A stretch of 38,333 nucleotides of DNA from positions 1 through 38,333 of the forward strand of contig DAIDHB010000202.1 of assembly GCA_027452145.1 (NCBI GenBank), read 5' to 3'. Positions 8,284-16,324 of the stretch are shown in pieces. Source of the DNA: Planctomycetales bacterium. GTDB taxonomy: Bacteria; Planctomycetota; Planctomycetia; Isosphaerales; Isosphaeraceae. The position numbers and the translations under genes were made by a program. Below the pieces are notes generated by a model. It saw nothing but the letters and a program-made list of their open reading frames with translations, was not told where the DNA came from and searched no databases. Within the stretch, counting starts at the first letter, position 1, and every line of letters starts with the position of its first letter.

Positions 8284-8766
8284 ATGGACCGAAGCACGTC
8301 GCAGGATGGCCTGAGGCCCTCGATGCTCGACCGCCTCATCGACCCCGAATCCGAGGGTACGAGCTGGCGTCGGGGCTACAGCGTCGAGCAGATGATCGAC
8401 TCTGTACGGAAGGATCTCGAGGATTTGCTCAACACCCACAAGATGATCCTTGATGTCCCCGAGGAGTTCGCGGAGGTCCGGCGGTCGATCGTGGCCTACG
8501 GCCTGCCGGACACGGCCTCGTACGGGACCGCCGGCCCTGGTGCCGCCGAGCGGGTCTGCACGGCCATCGAGGAGGCGATCACGACGTTCGAGCCCCGGCT
8601 GACCGACGTGCGGGCGATCCCCCTGAAAGACGGCGGGCCGAAGCCGCTGACGGTGGACTTCGAGATCCGGGCCACGCTGCGCCTCGACCCGTCGCCGGAG
8701 GTGGCGTTCGTCACGCTCCTGAAGCTGACCACCGGCGAGGCCACCATCCAGCGCGCGGGCGGGTGA
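8284..8766 (+). CDS. tssE: T6SS baseplate protein TssE (gp25-like)
   Basis: TssE is the gp25/GpW-type wedge protein that nucleates sheath polymerisation at the baseplate. The 160-residue product shows the usual order: LRPSMLDRLID near the start, VRKDLEDLLNTHK (41-53), SIVAYGLPDTASYG (68-81), and the C-terminal strand region FEPRLTDVRAIPL followed by VDFEIRATLRL. GGGGAGG upstream of the ATG provides the ribosome site. It is followed five bases later by tssF, which indicates a tssEFG transcription unit coding for the baseplate wedge. Confidence 0.93.
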   Translation: MDRSTSQDGLRPSMLDRLIDPESEGTSWRRGYSVEQMIDSVRKDLEDLLNTHKMILDVPEEFAEVRRSIVAYGLPDTASYGTAGPGAAERVCTAIEEAITTFEPRLTDVRAIPLKDGGPKPLTVDFEIRATLRLDPSPEVAFVTLLKLTTGEATIQRAGG

Positions 8767-8771
8767 GATCG

Positions 8772-10628
8772 ATGAGCGAGATCCTGTATCCCTACTACGA
8801 GCGCGAGCTCACGTTCATCCGCCAGTTCGCGAAGGAGTTCGCCGACCTCTACCCCGCGACCGCGGATCGGCTCCAGATCGATTCCAACCGCTCCAGCGAC
8901 CCTCACATCGAGCGGCTGATCGAGTCGTTCGCGCTTCTGGCCGGCCGGGTGCAGCACCGGATCGACGACGACTTCCCCGAGCTGACGACGGCGATGCTCG
9001 GCGTGCTCTATCCCCATTACCTCGCGCCGATCCCGTCGATGGCGGTCGTCCAGTTCGACCTCGACGCCGAGCGAGCCCGGTCGCCGGAGGGGTTCGCGAT
9101 CCCGCGGCACAGCCATGTGAGCACCCGGCCAGTGGGCGACCTGCCCTGCCGCTACCGGACCGGGTACCCGGTCCAGCTCTGGCCGGTCCGGATCGCCGAC
9201 GCCGGGGTCATCCGACCGCCGTTCCCCCGAGGTCTGAACGTCCCGCGCGGGGCCGTCGCGGCGCTGCGGATCCAGCTCGAGGCCGAGGCCGGGCAGCGGT
9301 TCGCCGACCTGACGATGGACCGGCTGCGGCTCTACCTCAAGGGAGAGAGCGAGACGATCGCCCTGCTCTACGAGGTTTTGTTCAACCACGTGCTGGCGGT
9401 CGTCCTCCGCGACCCGGCCGGCTCGGCCGGCCGGCCCCCGGTGGTCCTCAAGCCGGCCGAGGGCCTCGCCCAGGTCGGCTTCGAGCGCGACGAGGGGCTG
9501 CTGCCGCTCCCCCCCCAGTCATTCATCGGCTACCGCCTGCTCAGCGAGTTCTTCGCGTTCCCGTACAAGTTCCACTTCGTCGACCTCTGCAACCTGCGAC
9601 GGGCCGGACGGGCGGGCTACGAGAAGCTGCTCGAGGTCATCGTCTTCCTCGATCGCACCTGGCCCAAGCTCGAGCAGGACATCACGGCCGAGACGTTCCG
9701 CCTCGGCTGCACCCCCGTGATCAACCTGTTCGAGAAGACCGCCGAGCCGATCCCGCTGTCGTCGGCGCGGTACGAGTACCGGGTCGTGCCGGACGTGGCG
9801 TATCCGGACGGGATGGAGGTCTATTCCGTCGACGAGGTGACGAGCGTCGACCCGATCGCCGACGAGACGACGGATTACCTGCCGTTCTACTCGCTGCGGC
9901 ACGGGACCTCGCTCGACGAGATGCGTCATTTCTGGCACGCGTCGCGGCGGCCGTCGACCCGACCCAGCGACCGGGGGACTGACGTCTTCCTCAGCCTGGT
10001 TGACCTGGATTTCAACCCGTCCCACCCGGGCGACCCGACGCTGGTCGTGCGGACGACCTGCACCAATCGCGAGCTGCCGGCGGTGCTACAGCAGGCGGGC
10101 GAGCGGCTGATCTTCGAACTGGAGGCCGCGGCGCCGCTGTCGCGGATCCATTGCGTGCAGCCCCCCTCGTTGCCGCTCCGCCCGCCGGTACGACGCGGAT
10201 CGTACTGGCGGCTGATCTCTCACCTATGCCTCAATCACCTCTCGCTGGTGGACGCGACCGAGGGCTGCGAATCGTTCCGGGAGATCCTGCGGCTCTACGA
10301 CGTCACGGACACCGGCGGCGACAAGTATCGGGCCAACGTGGCACGGCAACTGATCGAGGGCGTCGTGCGATTGGGCAGCCGCAAGGTGGCCGGTCGGCTA
10401 TCGGGGGCCGGTCGGGTCGCCTTCTGCCGGGGGACGGAGATCTCGATCGAATTCGACGAGCAGAAGTACGTCGGCAGCGGCGTGCTCCTGTTCGCCTCGG
10501 TCCTCGAGCGTTTCCTCGCGTTATACACCACGATCAACTCGTTCACCCAGCTTGTCGCCACGACCACGCAAGGAAAGGGGCCGCTGAAGATATGGCCGCC
10601 GAGGGCGGGGGATCACCCGCTGATCTGA
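8772..10628 (+). CDS. tssF: T6SS baseplate protein TssF (VasA/ImpG)
   Basis: The 618-residue TssF forms the baseplate wedge with TssG and TssE. It begins with the typical MSEILYPYYERELTFIRQFAKEF, followed by DPHIERLIESFALLAGRVQHRIDDDFPELTTAMLGVLYPHYLAPIPSMAVVQF, all standard for the family. The C-terminal part carries the SYWRLISHLCLNHLSL block and ends in the ERFLALYTTINSFTQL stretch. The ATG at 8772 is preferred to the in-frame GTG at 8763 because the protein start then matches the family and GGTGAGA lies just upstream. Its end overlaps the proposed tssG start by 37 bases. Confidence 0.94.
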   Translation: MSEILYPYYERELTFIRQFAKEFADLYPATADRLQIDSNRSSDPHIERLIESFALLAGRVQHRIDDDFPELTTAMLGVLYPHYLAPIPSMAVVQFDLDAERARSPEGFAIPRHSHVSTRPVGDLPCRYRTGYPVQLWPVRIADAGVIRPPFPRGLNVPRGAVAALRIQLEAEAGQRFADLTMDRLRLYLKGESETIALLYEVLFNHVLAVVLRDPAGSAGRPPVVLKPAEGLAQVGFERDEGLLPLPPQSFIGYRLLSEFFAFPYKFHFVDLCNLRRAGRAGYEKLLEVIVFLDRTWPKLEQDITAETFRLGCTPVINLFEKTAEPIPLSSARYEYRVVPDVAYPDGMEVYSVDEVTSVDPIADETTDYLPFYSLRHGTSLDEMRHFWHASRRPSTRPSDRGTDVFLSLVDLDFNPSHPGDPTLVVRTTCTNRELPAVLQQAGERLIFELEAAAPLSRIHCVQPPSLPLRPPVRRGSYWRLISHLCLNHLSLVDATEGCESFREILRLYDVTDTGGDKYRANVARQLIEGVVRLGSRKVAGRLSGAGRVAFCRGTEISIEFDEQKYVGSGVLLFASVLERFLALYTTINSFTQLVATTTQGKGPLKIWPPRAGDHPLI

Positions 10629-12043
10629 GCGTCCCGAGAGGCTCGGCCCTCGACGACGATGCCGATCCGCCCATCATGGGCGGCGACGGATCGATCGGCG
10701 AGACCGCGCCCACGCCGGATGGGAGCAAGGAGCGCGACCTCGATTGGGACGACCCCGGATCGCCCCCCGAGCCCGCGACCTATCCCGATCCGTCGCCCGG
10801 GCCGGGGCCCGGCCCCGAGATCCAGACCGCTCCCTCGGCCTCGTCCGCCGACCTGATCCGCCACGTCTCCAGGCCCTTGGCGTCGCCGCCGGCGGCGGTC
10901 CCATCCACCCGGTACGACGAGGGTCTGGCCCGCGAACTCTTCGACGACCCCTGCCGGTTCGACTTCTTCCAGGCGGTCCGGCTGCTCCAGCGCATGGAGC
11001 CCGGCCGGGCGCGGGTCGGCATGGCCGGCCCTCCGCGCGCCGAAGCGGTCCGGTTCCGCTCGAGGATCTCTCTGTCCTTCCCGCCCAGCTCGATCTATGA
11101 GATGGAGCGGCCGACGAACATCCGGCCGGTCCCGGTGATGGTCCAGGCCTTCATGGGCCTGACCGGGCCGAGCGGCGTACTCCCGCAGCACTACACCGAA
11201 TTGCTCTACAGGATCGAGCGCTTCGCCCGCACTCCGGAGAAGCACGCGCTCCGCGACTGGTTCGACCTGTTCAATCATCGGATGGTTTCGCTGTTCTATC
11301 GGGCGTGGGAGAAGTACCGATTCTACGTCCCGTTCGAGCGTGGGGACCATGCCGGCGAGGAGCCGGACCAGTTCACGGCTGCGCTGATGAGCCTGATCGG
11401 GCTTGGCCTCCGGCCGTTGCGACGGCGGCTGCACGTCACCGCGCGCGACGGACTCGACGAGGACGGCGAGCCTCGCGAGCGGGTACTCGCCAGAATCGAC
11501 GACCTGGTGCTCCTGCACTTCGGCGGACTGCTCGGGCATCGGCCGCGGTGCGCCGTCGCGCTGGAGACGATGCTGTGCGACCATTTCCGGATCCCGGTCC
11601 GGATCGAGCAGTTCCGGGGCGAGTGGCTGACGCTCGAGCCGCCCAACCAGTCGCGGCTGGGTGGCGAGGCGGGCAACAACGAGCTCGGCGTGTCTGCGGT
11701 TGCCGGCCGTCGCGTCTGGGACCGCGGGAGCAAGTTCCTCGTCCGTCTCGGCCCGTTGACTTACAACAAGCTCCTCGAGTTCCTGCCCGACCGCGCCCCG
11801 GTGCCCGAGCGTAAGGCGTTCTTCCTGCTGGCCCGACTGGTCCGCCTCTACGTCGATCCGGGCCTGAATTTCGACGTCCAGCTCGTCCTGAAGGCCGATG
11901 AGGTCCCCATGTGCCAGTTGAACCGCGGGCCGATCGGCACCCGCCTGGGCTGGAACACCTGGCTGCTCACCCGCGCCGCGACCCGGGACGCCGAGGATGT
12001 CGTCATCAGCGGGGAGAAGGCGTTTCAGGGCGCCGGGGCGTGA
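10592..12043 (+). CDS. tssG: T6SS baseplate protein TssG (VasB/ImpH) with long N-terminal extension
   Basis: TssG clamps two TssF molecules in the T6SS wedge. The family core starts near residue 109 with YDEGLARELFDDPCRFDFFQAVRLLQRM and continues through VMVQAFMGLTGPSGVLPQHYTELL, FDLFNHRMVSLFYRAWEKYRF, and the C-terminal FLVRLGPLTYNKLLEFLP. The preceding ~108 residues are acidic and proline/glycine-rich (for example PSPGPGPGPE, residues 67-76) with no domain, an unusual addition. The ATG at 10592 has GAAGA and a GGAAAGGGG stretch upstream and overlaps tssF by 37 bases; a later start such as ATG 10676 would shorten the extension. It ends the T6SS set, 19 bases from a convergent metabolic gene. 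Confidence 0.9.
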   Translation: MAAEGGGSPADLSVPRGSALDDDADPPIMGGDGSIGETAPTPDGSKERDLDWDDPGSPPEPATYPDPSPGPGPGPEIQTAPSASSADLIRHVSRPLASPPAAVPSTRYDEGLARELFDDPCRFDFFQAVRLLQRMEPGRARVGMAGPPRAEAVRFRSRISLSFPPSSIYEMERPTNIRPVPVMVQAFMGLTGPSGVLPQHYTELLYRIERFARTPEKHALRDWFDLFNHRMVSLFYRAWEKYRFYVPFERGDHAGEEPDQFTAALMSLIGLGLRPLRRRLHVTARDGLDEDGEPRERVLARIDDLVLLHFGGLLGHRPRCAVALETMLCDHFRIPVRIEQFRGEWLTLEPPNQSRLGGEAGNNELGVSAVAGRRVWDRGSKFLVRLGPLTYNKLLEFLPDRAPVPERKAFFLLARLVRLYVDPGLNFDVQLVLKADEVPMCQLNRGPIGTRLGWNTWLLTRAATRDAEDVVISGEKAFQGAGA

Positions 12044-12062
12044 ACAGCACGAAGGGGCCGAC

Positions 12063-13292
12063 TCATGCCCCGTTCAGGATCTCTCGAAGCCGCCGCCCGA
12101 CGACGACATCATCCCCCGGCTCCATCATCCAGACACCGATCACCAGCGGATTGCGCGAGCCGGGGCCGACCTCGATGCTCGGCTTCCCGTCGCGCAGCCG
12201 CTTGACCATCTCGGCCGGGGTGACGCCGTGAGCCCGCGCGTCCCAGCGGACGTGCAGGTGCGGCACCGCGTTGGCGATCGACGGCACGACGACCTTCGTC
12301 CGCACGTCCGGGAATTCTTTCAGGGCGTCCGCGATCCGCTGGCAACGGGCCTCCCACTCCTTCCAGACGGCGACGTGGTCCTCCTTGAGGTAGGACTCGA
12401 GCGCCACCAGCATGCCGATCATCTCCTCCTTGTTGACCTTGTTGCTGAGGCAGAGCGTGTCACCGTACGGGACGTGGTGGAGCTTCGCCGCGTCGATCAG
12501 GTCCTTGCGGCCGAGCAAGAGCCCCGACGACTGCGGCCCGCGCAGACCCTTTCCGCCCGAGAAGGCCACCAGGTCGAACCCCAGCTTCGTATACCGCCAG
12601 AGATTCTCAACCGGCGGAACATCGGCCGCGGCATCGATAAGTGTTGGGATCTTGTGATTGCGCGCGACTGCCACGAATTCCTCGTGATGGACCTGCCCTT
12701 TCGGGTCGGCGAAGTTGAGGAAGAACATCATGGCCGTCCGCTCGCCGATGGCGGCTTCCATCTCGTCGCGGGTGACGACCTCGACGAGCTTGACGCCGGC
12801 ATTTCGGATCGCGTGATCGTAGCCGACCCTGTGCGTCTTCTGGACGATCACCTCGTTTTTCATGCCCGCGGTGTCGGGAAGGCGGCGGATCAGCTCGGGA
12901 TCCCTGCCGGCGACGCAGGCGGCCGTCGCCAGCGAGAGCGCCGAGGCACAGCCGGCGGTCACCATCGCGGCGGGGCAATGCAGCAGTTCGGCGATCCGAG
13001 CGCCGACGGCGTCGCGCAGATCCTCGAGCTTGACGTACTGCCGCGAGGCGGCCTGCATCGCCGCGACGACCTCGGGCCGCATCAGCGAGCCCGTCAGCGC
13101 GGTGAAGGTGCCGGCCGCGTTGATGAACGTGCGGACGCCCAGCTCGCGGATTACGTCGCGTGACGGCGGATTCGGAGCGTCTGGCGACGCGGCCGCTTCT
13201 GTGGCCTCGACTTCGGCCCCGAGCATCTGAAGGGCCGGGACGCCGGCCACAGCCCCCAGGATCGCTTGCCGTCGGGTCGTCCTGGAATTCAT
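12063..13292 (-). CDS. Exported SelA-like PLP-dependent enzyme (Tat leader)
   Basis: A 409-residue fold-type I PLP enzyme of the selenocysteine-synthase-related (SelA/EF_0838-like) group, which includes D-glucosaminate-6-phosphate ammonia-lyase-type lyases. The substrate is unknown. Core features are INAAGTFTALTGSLM (58-71), VTAGCASALSLATAA (111-125), LIDAAADVPP (218-227) and the PLP-lysine block FSGGKGLRGPQSSG with Lys248. The N-terminus TTRRQAILGAVAGVPALQML is a twin-arginine leader, so the folded, cofactor-loaded enzyme should be exported; family members are normally cytosolic. The start at 13292 has GGAG seven bases upstream. It lies 73 bp downstream of the amidohydrolase gene, probably one operon. 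This pairing with a cog3964 amidohydrolase is known in other bacteria. Confidence 0.85.
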   Translation of the reverse strand: MNSRTTRRQAILGAVAGVPALQMLGAEVEATEAAASPDAPNPPSRDVIRELGVRTFINAAGTFTALTGSLMRPEVVAAMQAASRQYVKLEDLRDAVGARIAELLHCPAAMVTAGCASALSLATAACVAGRDPELIRRLPDTAGMKNEVIVQKTHRVGYDHAIRNAGVKLVEVVTRDEMEAAIGERTAMMFFLNFADPKGQVHHEEFVAVARNHKIPTLIDAAADVPPVENLWRYTKLGFDLVAFSGGKGLRGPQSSGLLLGRKDLIDAAKLHHVPYGDTLCLSNKVNKEEMIGMLVALESYLKEDHVAVWKEWEARCQRIADALKEFPDVRTKVVVPSIANAVPHLHVRWDARAHGVTPAEMVKRLRDGKPSIEVGPGSRNPLVIGVWMMEPGDDVVVGRRLREILNGA

Positions 13293-13365
13293 CGGGCATC
13301 TCCCGGATTGTGGGCTATCGATGGTGTCGCACATGACCCTGGTCGACCCGCGGCGTCCAGCCGTC

Positions 13366-14769
13366 CTACGGGCGTCGCCGCGACGACGAGTCGCGGCCTG
13401 CGGGATCGGGGGCATCGGCGGGGTTTTCGTATCCGAGCGGCATCCGGCCCAGACCGCCGCTGGAGGCCCGATTGCCGTCCCAGCGCGGGCTGCCGGTCGC
13501 GCGGTAGTTCTTCGGCAGCGTGGCCCAGTCGGGGCGAGACAGGCCGTTCAGCTCGTAGACGACCTTGCCGTTGCGAACAGTCATCTCGCAGCTCAGCCGC
13601 TTCCGGCCGCGGAGCCGGGCGCCGTAGACGTCCATGAAGCCGAAGTCGCCCTGCTCCAGGCGCAGGACGGCCACGTCCGCCGGCGAGCCGACCGACAGGT
13701 GGCCGATCTGCTCCTGCCGGATCTCGCGGGCCGGGTTCCACGTCGAGCAGAGGATCAGGCGGTCGAGCGGCATCCCCAGCGCGAGGAACTTGTCCATGAC
13801 GCCCAGCATATCCTTGACGCCCGTGTTCATGTCGCCCGCGTGAAGGTCCGTCGAGATCGAGTCGGGCCAGAAGCCTTCCTGGATGATCGGGACGGCGACG
13901 CGCCAGGTGAAGCTACCGCCGCCGTGGCCGACATCGAAGATGACGCCCCGCTGCCGCCCGGCCGCGAGAGCAGGGTTGGCGTGGCCCGACGGATCGAGCT
14001 CGCCCCGCAGGCCCGAATAGACGTGCGTGTAGATGTCGCCAGGCCGGAGCTTGACGGTCACGAGCTCGGCCAGCGACTTCTCGGGATAGGCGCGGCCGAA
14101 GTCGACCATCACCGGGATGCCGGCCTTTGTCCCGGCGGCGACGGCGCGATCGACGGCCCGGAAGTCGCGGCCCATGTAGTGCGCCGTCTTGATGCCAACG
14201 ATCAGCCCCTTGTGCCGCGTCGCCATCTCGGCGGCCGGCTCGGGCTGCATGTCGTCCACATCCTGCTCGTAGCGCGCGCCCCGCATGCCGTGGCCGACGA
14301 TGTTCAGGAACGCCAGGACGCGCGTGCGCGAGCGATCGATCACCAGCCGCTTGAAGTCCTCGAAGTTGCGCCAGCCGGCGCAGCCGGCATCGGCCACGGT
14401 CGTCACCCCGGCGCGGAAGGTGAACCCGTCGGGATAGACGCTGTTGTCCCCGGCATACGACCGGCGCTCGCCCGTCCCGGCGAAGACGTGCACGTGGATG
14501 TCCACCAGCCCCGGCGTGACGAACAGGCCGTCCACGTCGATCGTCTTGAGCGCGCGCGCCGGGTCGATCCGCTCGGCCACCTCGGCGATTTTGCCGTCGC
14601 GGATGGCCAGGTCGCGGACCGCGTCGATCGCGTTGCGCGGGTCGATCACATGGCCGCCCCGAAGCAGCAGGTCATACTGCGGCGACGGCCCGGTCTGCTG
14701 TTGCTGCTGCTGCCCGGCCGCCCCGCCTGCCAGTGAGAGGAACAGAAGTCCATGAAGCCACGTCTTCAT
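13366..14769 (-). CDS. Exported amidohydrolase (cog3964, EF_0837-like)
   Basis: A 467-residue metal-dependent hydrolase of the amidohydrolase superfamily, in the group formerly annotated as dihydroorotase or deacetylase (cog3964). Metal ligands can be traced: His92 and His94 in DIHVHVF, Lys194 in VGIKTAHY (carboxylated lysine), His249 in YTHVYSG, His282 in DVGHGG, and Asp308 in STDLHAGDMN. The opening YDLLLRGGHVIDPRN is typical. A Sec signal peptide (MKTWLHGLLFLSLAGGAAG) is followed by a run of six glutamines. The start at 14769 is supported by GAGG upstream, although the frame is open to 14805. It is the first gene of a probable two-gene operon with the SelA-like enzyme; the physiological substrate is not deducible. 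Confidence 0.88.
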   Translation of the reverse strand: MKTWLHGLLFLSLAGGAAGQQQQQQTGPSPQYDLLLRGGHVIDPRNAIDAVRDLAIRDGKIAEVAERIDPARALKTIDVDGLFVTPGLVDIHVHVFAGTGERRSYAGDNSVYPDGFTFRAGVTTVADAGCAGWRNFEDFKRLVIDRSRTRVLAFLNIVGHGMRGARYEQDVDDMQPEPAAEMATRHKGLIVGIKTAHYMGRDFRAVDRAVAAGTKAGIPVMVDFGRAYPEKSLAELVTVKLRPGDIYTHVYSGLRGELDPSGHANPALAAGRQRGVIFDVGHGGGSFTWRVAVPIIQEGFWPDSISTDLHAGDMNTGVKDMLGVMDKFLALGMPLDRLILCSTWNPAREIRQEQIGHLSVGSPADVAVLRLEQGDFGFMDVYGARLRGRKRLSCEMTVRNGKVVYELNGLSRPDWATLPKNYRATGSPRWDGNRASSGGLGRMPLGYENPADAPDPAGRDSSSRRRP

Positions 14770-15103
14770 GATCGACCTCGTTGCGGCCTGCGGGGGTGGG
14801 ATCATCTAACCCGGTGGGGGACGAGGCGCGAGGCCGGCCCGGCTGCGGCTCGTTGTTATCTTGCGGCGCGCCGCCGACGTTGTCGAGCCAAAACCCCCGG
14901 CGCCATCCCGAATCCCCGGCAGCCCGAGGCGCGACGGGCGAGACGGACCGCATCGCCACGACACTGGAAGAGAGCGGCATCCGCGGCCGATGCGCCCCGT
15001 CGCTCCGTGGAATCCGTCGAATCGGGCTGCTAGACTCTGGGCCGTTCGTCAGCAACGGCCCGGCGTTTCCCATCAGTCCTTCAACACCCGCGGAGGCCCA
15101 CCG
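14770..15103. other. Divergent intergenic region between amidohydrolase and RidA genes
   Basis: 334 bp that should hold both promoters. On the plus strand TAGACT at 15031-15036, 67 bases before the RidA-gene ribosome site, resembles a -10 box, with a weak GTGGAA 18 bases upstream. A perfect palindrome GCGGCGCGCCGC lies at 14863-14874. No coding sequence is evident. Confidence 0.35.
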
Positions 15104-16324
15104 ATGCCCAGGCGTGGACCGTTCCTCGTTGCCTCACTCGTCCTCGCACTTTCGGCCGCCGTACCGGCCGCCGCCCAGGAGCCGCCCAGGGATCCCGGGG
15201 ACGTGACGAAGGCGACGAAGCGCCAGGCTCCCCTGTTCTCGGCGGGGGCGCGGATCGGCAAGACGCTGTACATTTCGGGCAAGGGGGACTACCGCCCGAA
15301 CGCCCCGTTCCCCGAGAAGGTCGAGAACTGCCTGAATGAGGTGCAGAAGACCCTCAAGTCGGCCGGGCTCGACATGCGGCACGTCGTCAAGTCGTTCGTG
15401 TACCTCGAGGACCACGACCGCTACGCCGACCTCAATCCCTACTATGCGAAGTTCTTTCCCCAGGATCCGCCCGCGCGCACGACCCTCGGCGTCGCCCAGG
15501 TGCCCGGCGAGTCGCGGCTGGAGATCACCTGCATCGCCTACACCGACCTGGCCGAGCGCAGGCGGATCGGCGACGTCCCCGCCGGGCTGCCGTTCAGCCC
15601 GGGCATCCTGGCCGGCGACGTGCTCTACATCTCGGGCAAGGGGGACCAGCTCCCCGGCGGCGGCCATCCGTCGACCTTCGAAGACCAGGTCCGCCAGTCG
15701 ATGAAGAACGTCGAGACCACGCTCAAGCAGGCCGGGCTCGACTTCCGCCACGTCGTGATGAGCCACGTGTTCCTCGACAAATATGAGAACCTCGAGGCGG
15801 CCAGCAAGGTCTACGCCGAGTTCTTCCCGCGCGGGAGCGAGCCGGCCTGCTCGACGACCTTCGTCGACTGGATTCCCGGCGGTTCGCACGTCGAGATCAC
15901 CTGCTTCGCCACCACGGACCTCGCCGGCCGCAAGGTCGTCCGGCCCGATGGGCTCAGCGACCGGGCGATGGAGGGCTCGGTCCCGGGTAGTCCGGCCGTC
16001 TGGGCGGGGAACACCCTGTACATCTCGGCGCTCGACGGCGCGGGCCCGCGCGGAGGCGTCACCGCCGGCAACCTCGCCGAGCAGGTCCACCAGATGGCGA
16101 GGAATCACACCGCCGTCCTGGAGGCCGCCGGGTTGTCGCTCGAGGATATCGCCTCCGGGTGCGTCTCGCTCCGCGACATGAAGGACTACCAGCCGATGAA
16201 CGCCGTTTATCGCGGGTACTTCTCGCGGGGCCAGGCCGTCCGTACCTGCCTGATGCCGAACTCGTCGTACGAGAAGAACGATATTCTCGTCCGTGCCGCG
16301 TTCATCGCCGCGCGGCGTCGTTGA
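15104..16324 (+). CDS. Secreted protein with three tandem RidA domains
   Basis: A 406-residue protein with a Sec signal peptide (MPRRGPFLVASLVLALSAAVPAAAQ) and three consecutive RidA/YjgF domains, about residues 42-148, 160-272 and 290-403. RidA proteins are normally ~130-residue homotrimers that hydrolyse reactive enamine/imine products of PLP enzymes through an active-site arginine. That residue is kept in domain 1 (Arg125 in PARTTL) and domain 3 (Arg380 in AVRTCL) but is Cys249 in domain 2 (PACSTT). The repeated YISGKGD blocks of domains 1 and 2 and YISALDG of domain 3 align. GGAGG seven bases before the ATG fixes the start. It is divergent from a PLP enzyme and amidohydrolase that are also exported. 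Its end overlaps the convergent glycosyltransferase by 23 bases. Confidence 0.9.
   Translation: MPRRGPFLVASLVLALSAAVPAAAQEPPRDPGDVTKATKRQAPLFSAGARIGKTLYISGKGDYRPNAPFPEKVENCLNEVQKTLKSAGLDMRHVVKSFVYLEDHDRYADLNPYYAKFFPQDPPARTTLGVAQVPGESRLEITCIAYTDLAERRRIGDVPAGLPFSPGILAGDVLYISGKGDQLPGGGHPSTFEDQVRQSMKNVETTLKQAGLDFRHVVMSHVFLDKYENLEAASKVYAEFFPRGSEPACSTTFVDWIPGGSHVEITCFATTDLAGRKVVRPDGLSDRAMEGSVPGSPAVWAGNTLYISALDGAGPRGGVTAGNLAEQVHQMARNHTAVLEAAGLSLEDIASGCVSLRDMKDYQPMNAVYRGYFSRGQAVRTCLMPNSSYEKNDILVRAAFIAARRR

Noticed and set aside
2837..12043. Phage tail or extracellular contractile injection system instead of T6SS
   Set aside because: TssA, TssB/TssC, Hcp, TagJ, TssF and TssG are all T6SS-specific families; no phage capsid, terminase or eCIS ATPase gene is present.
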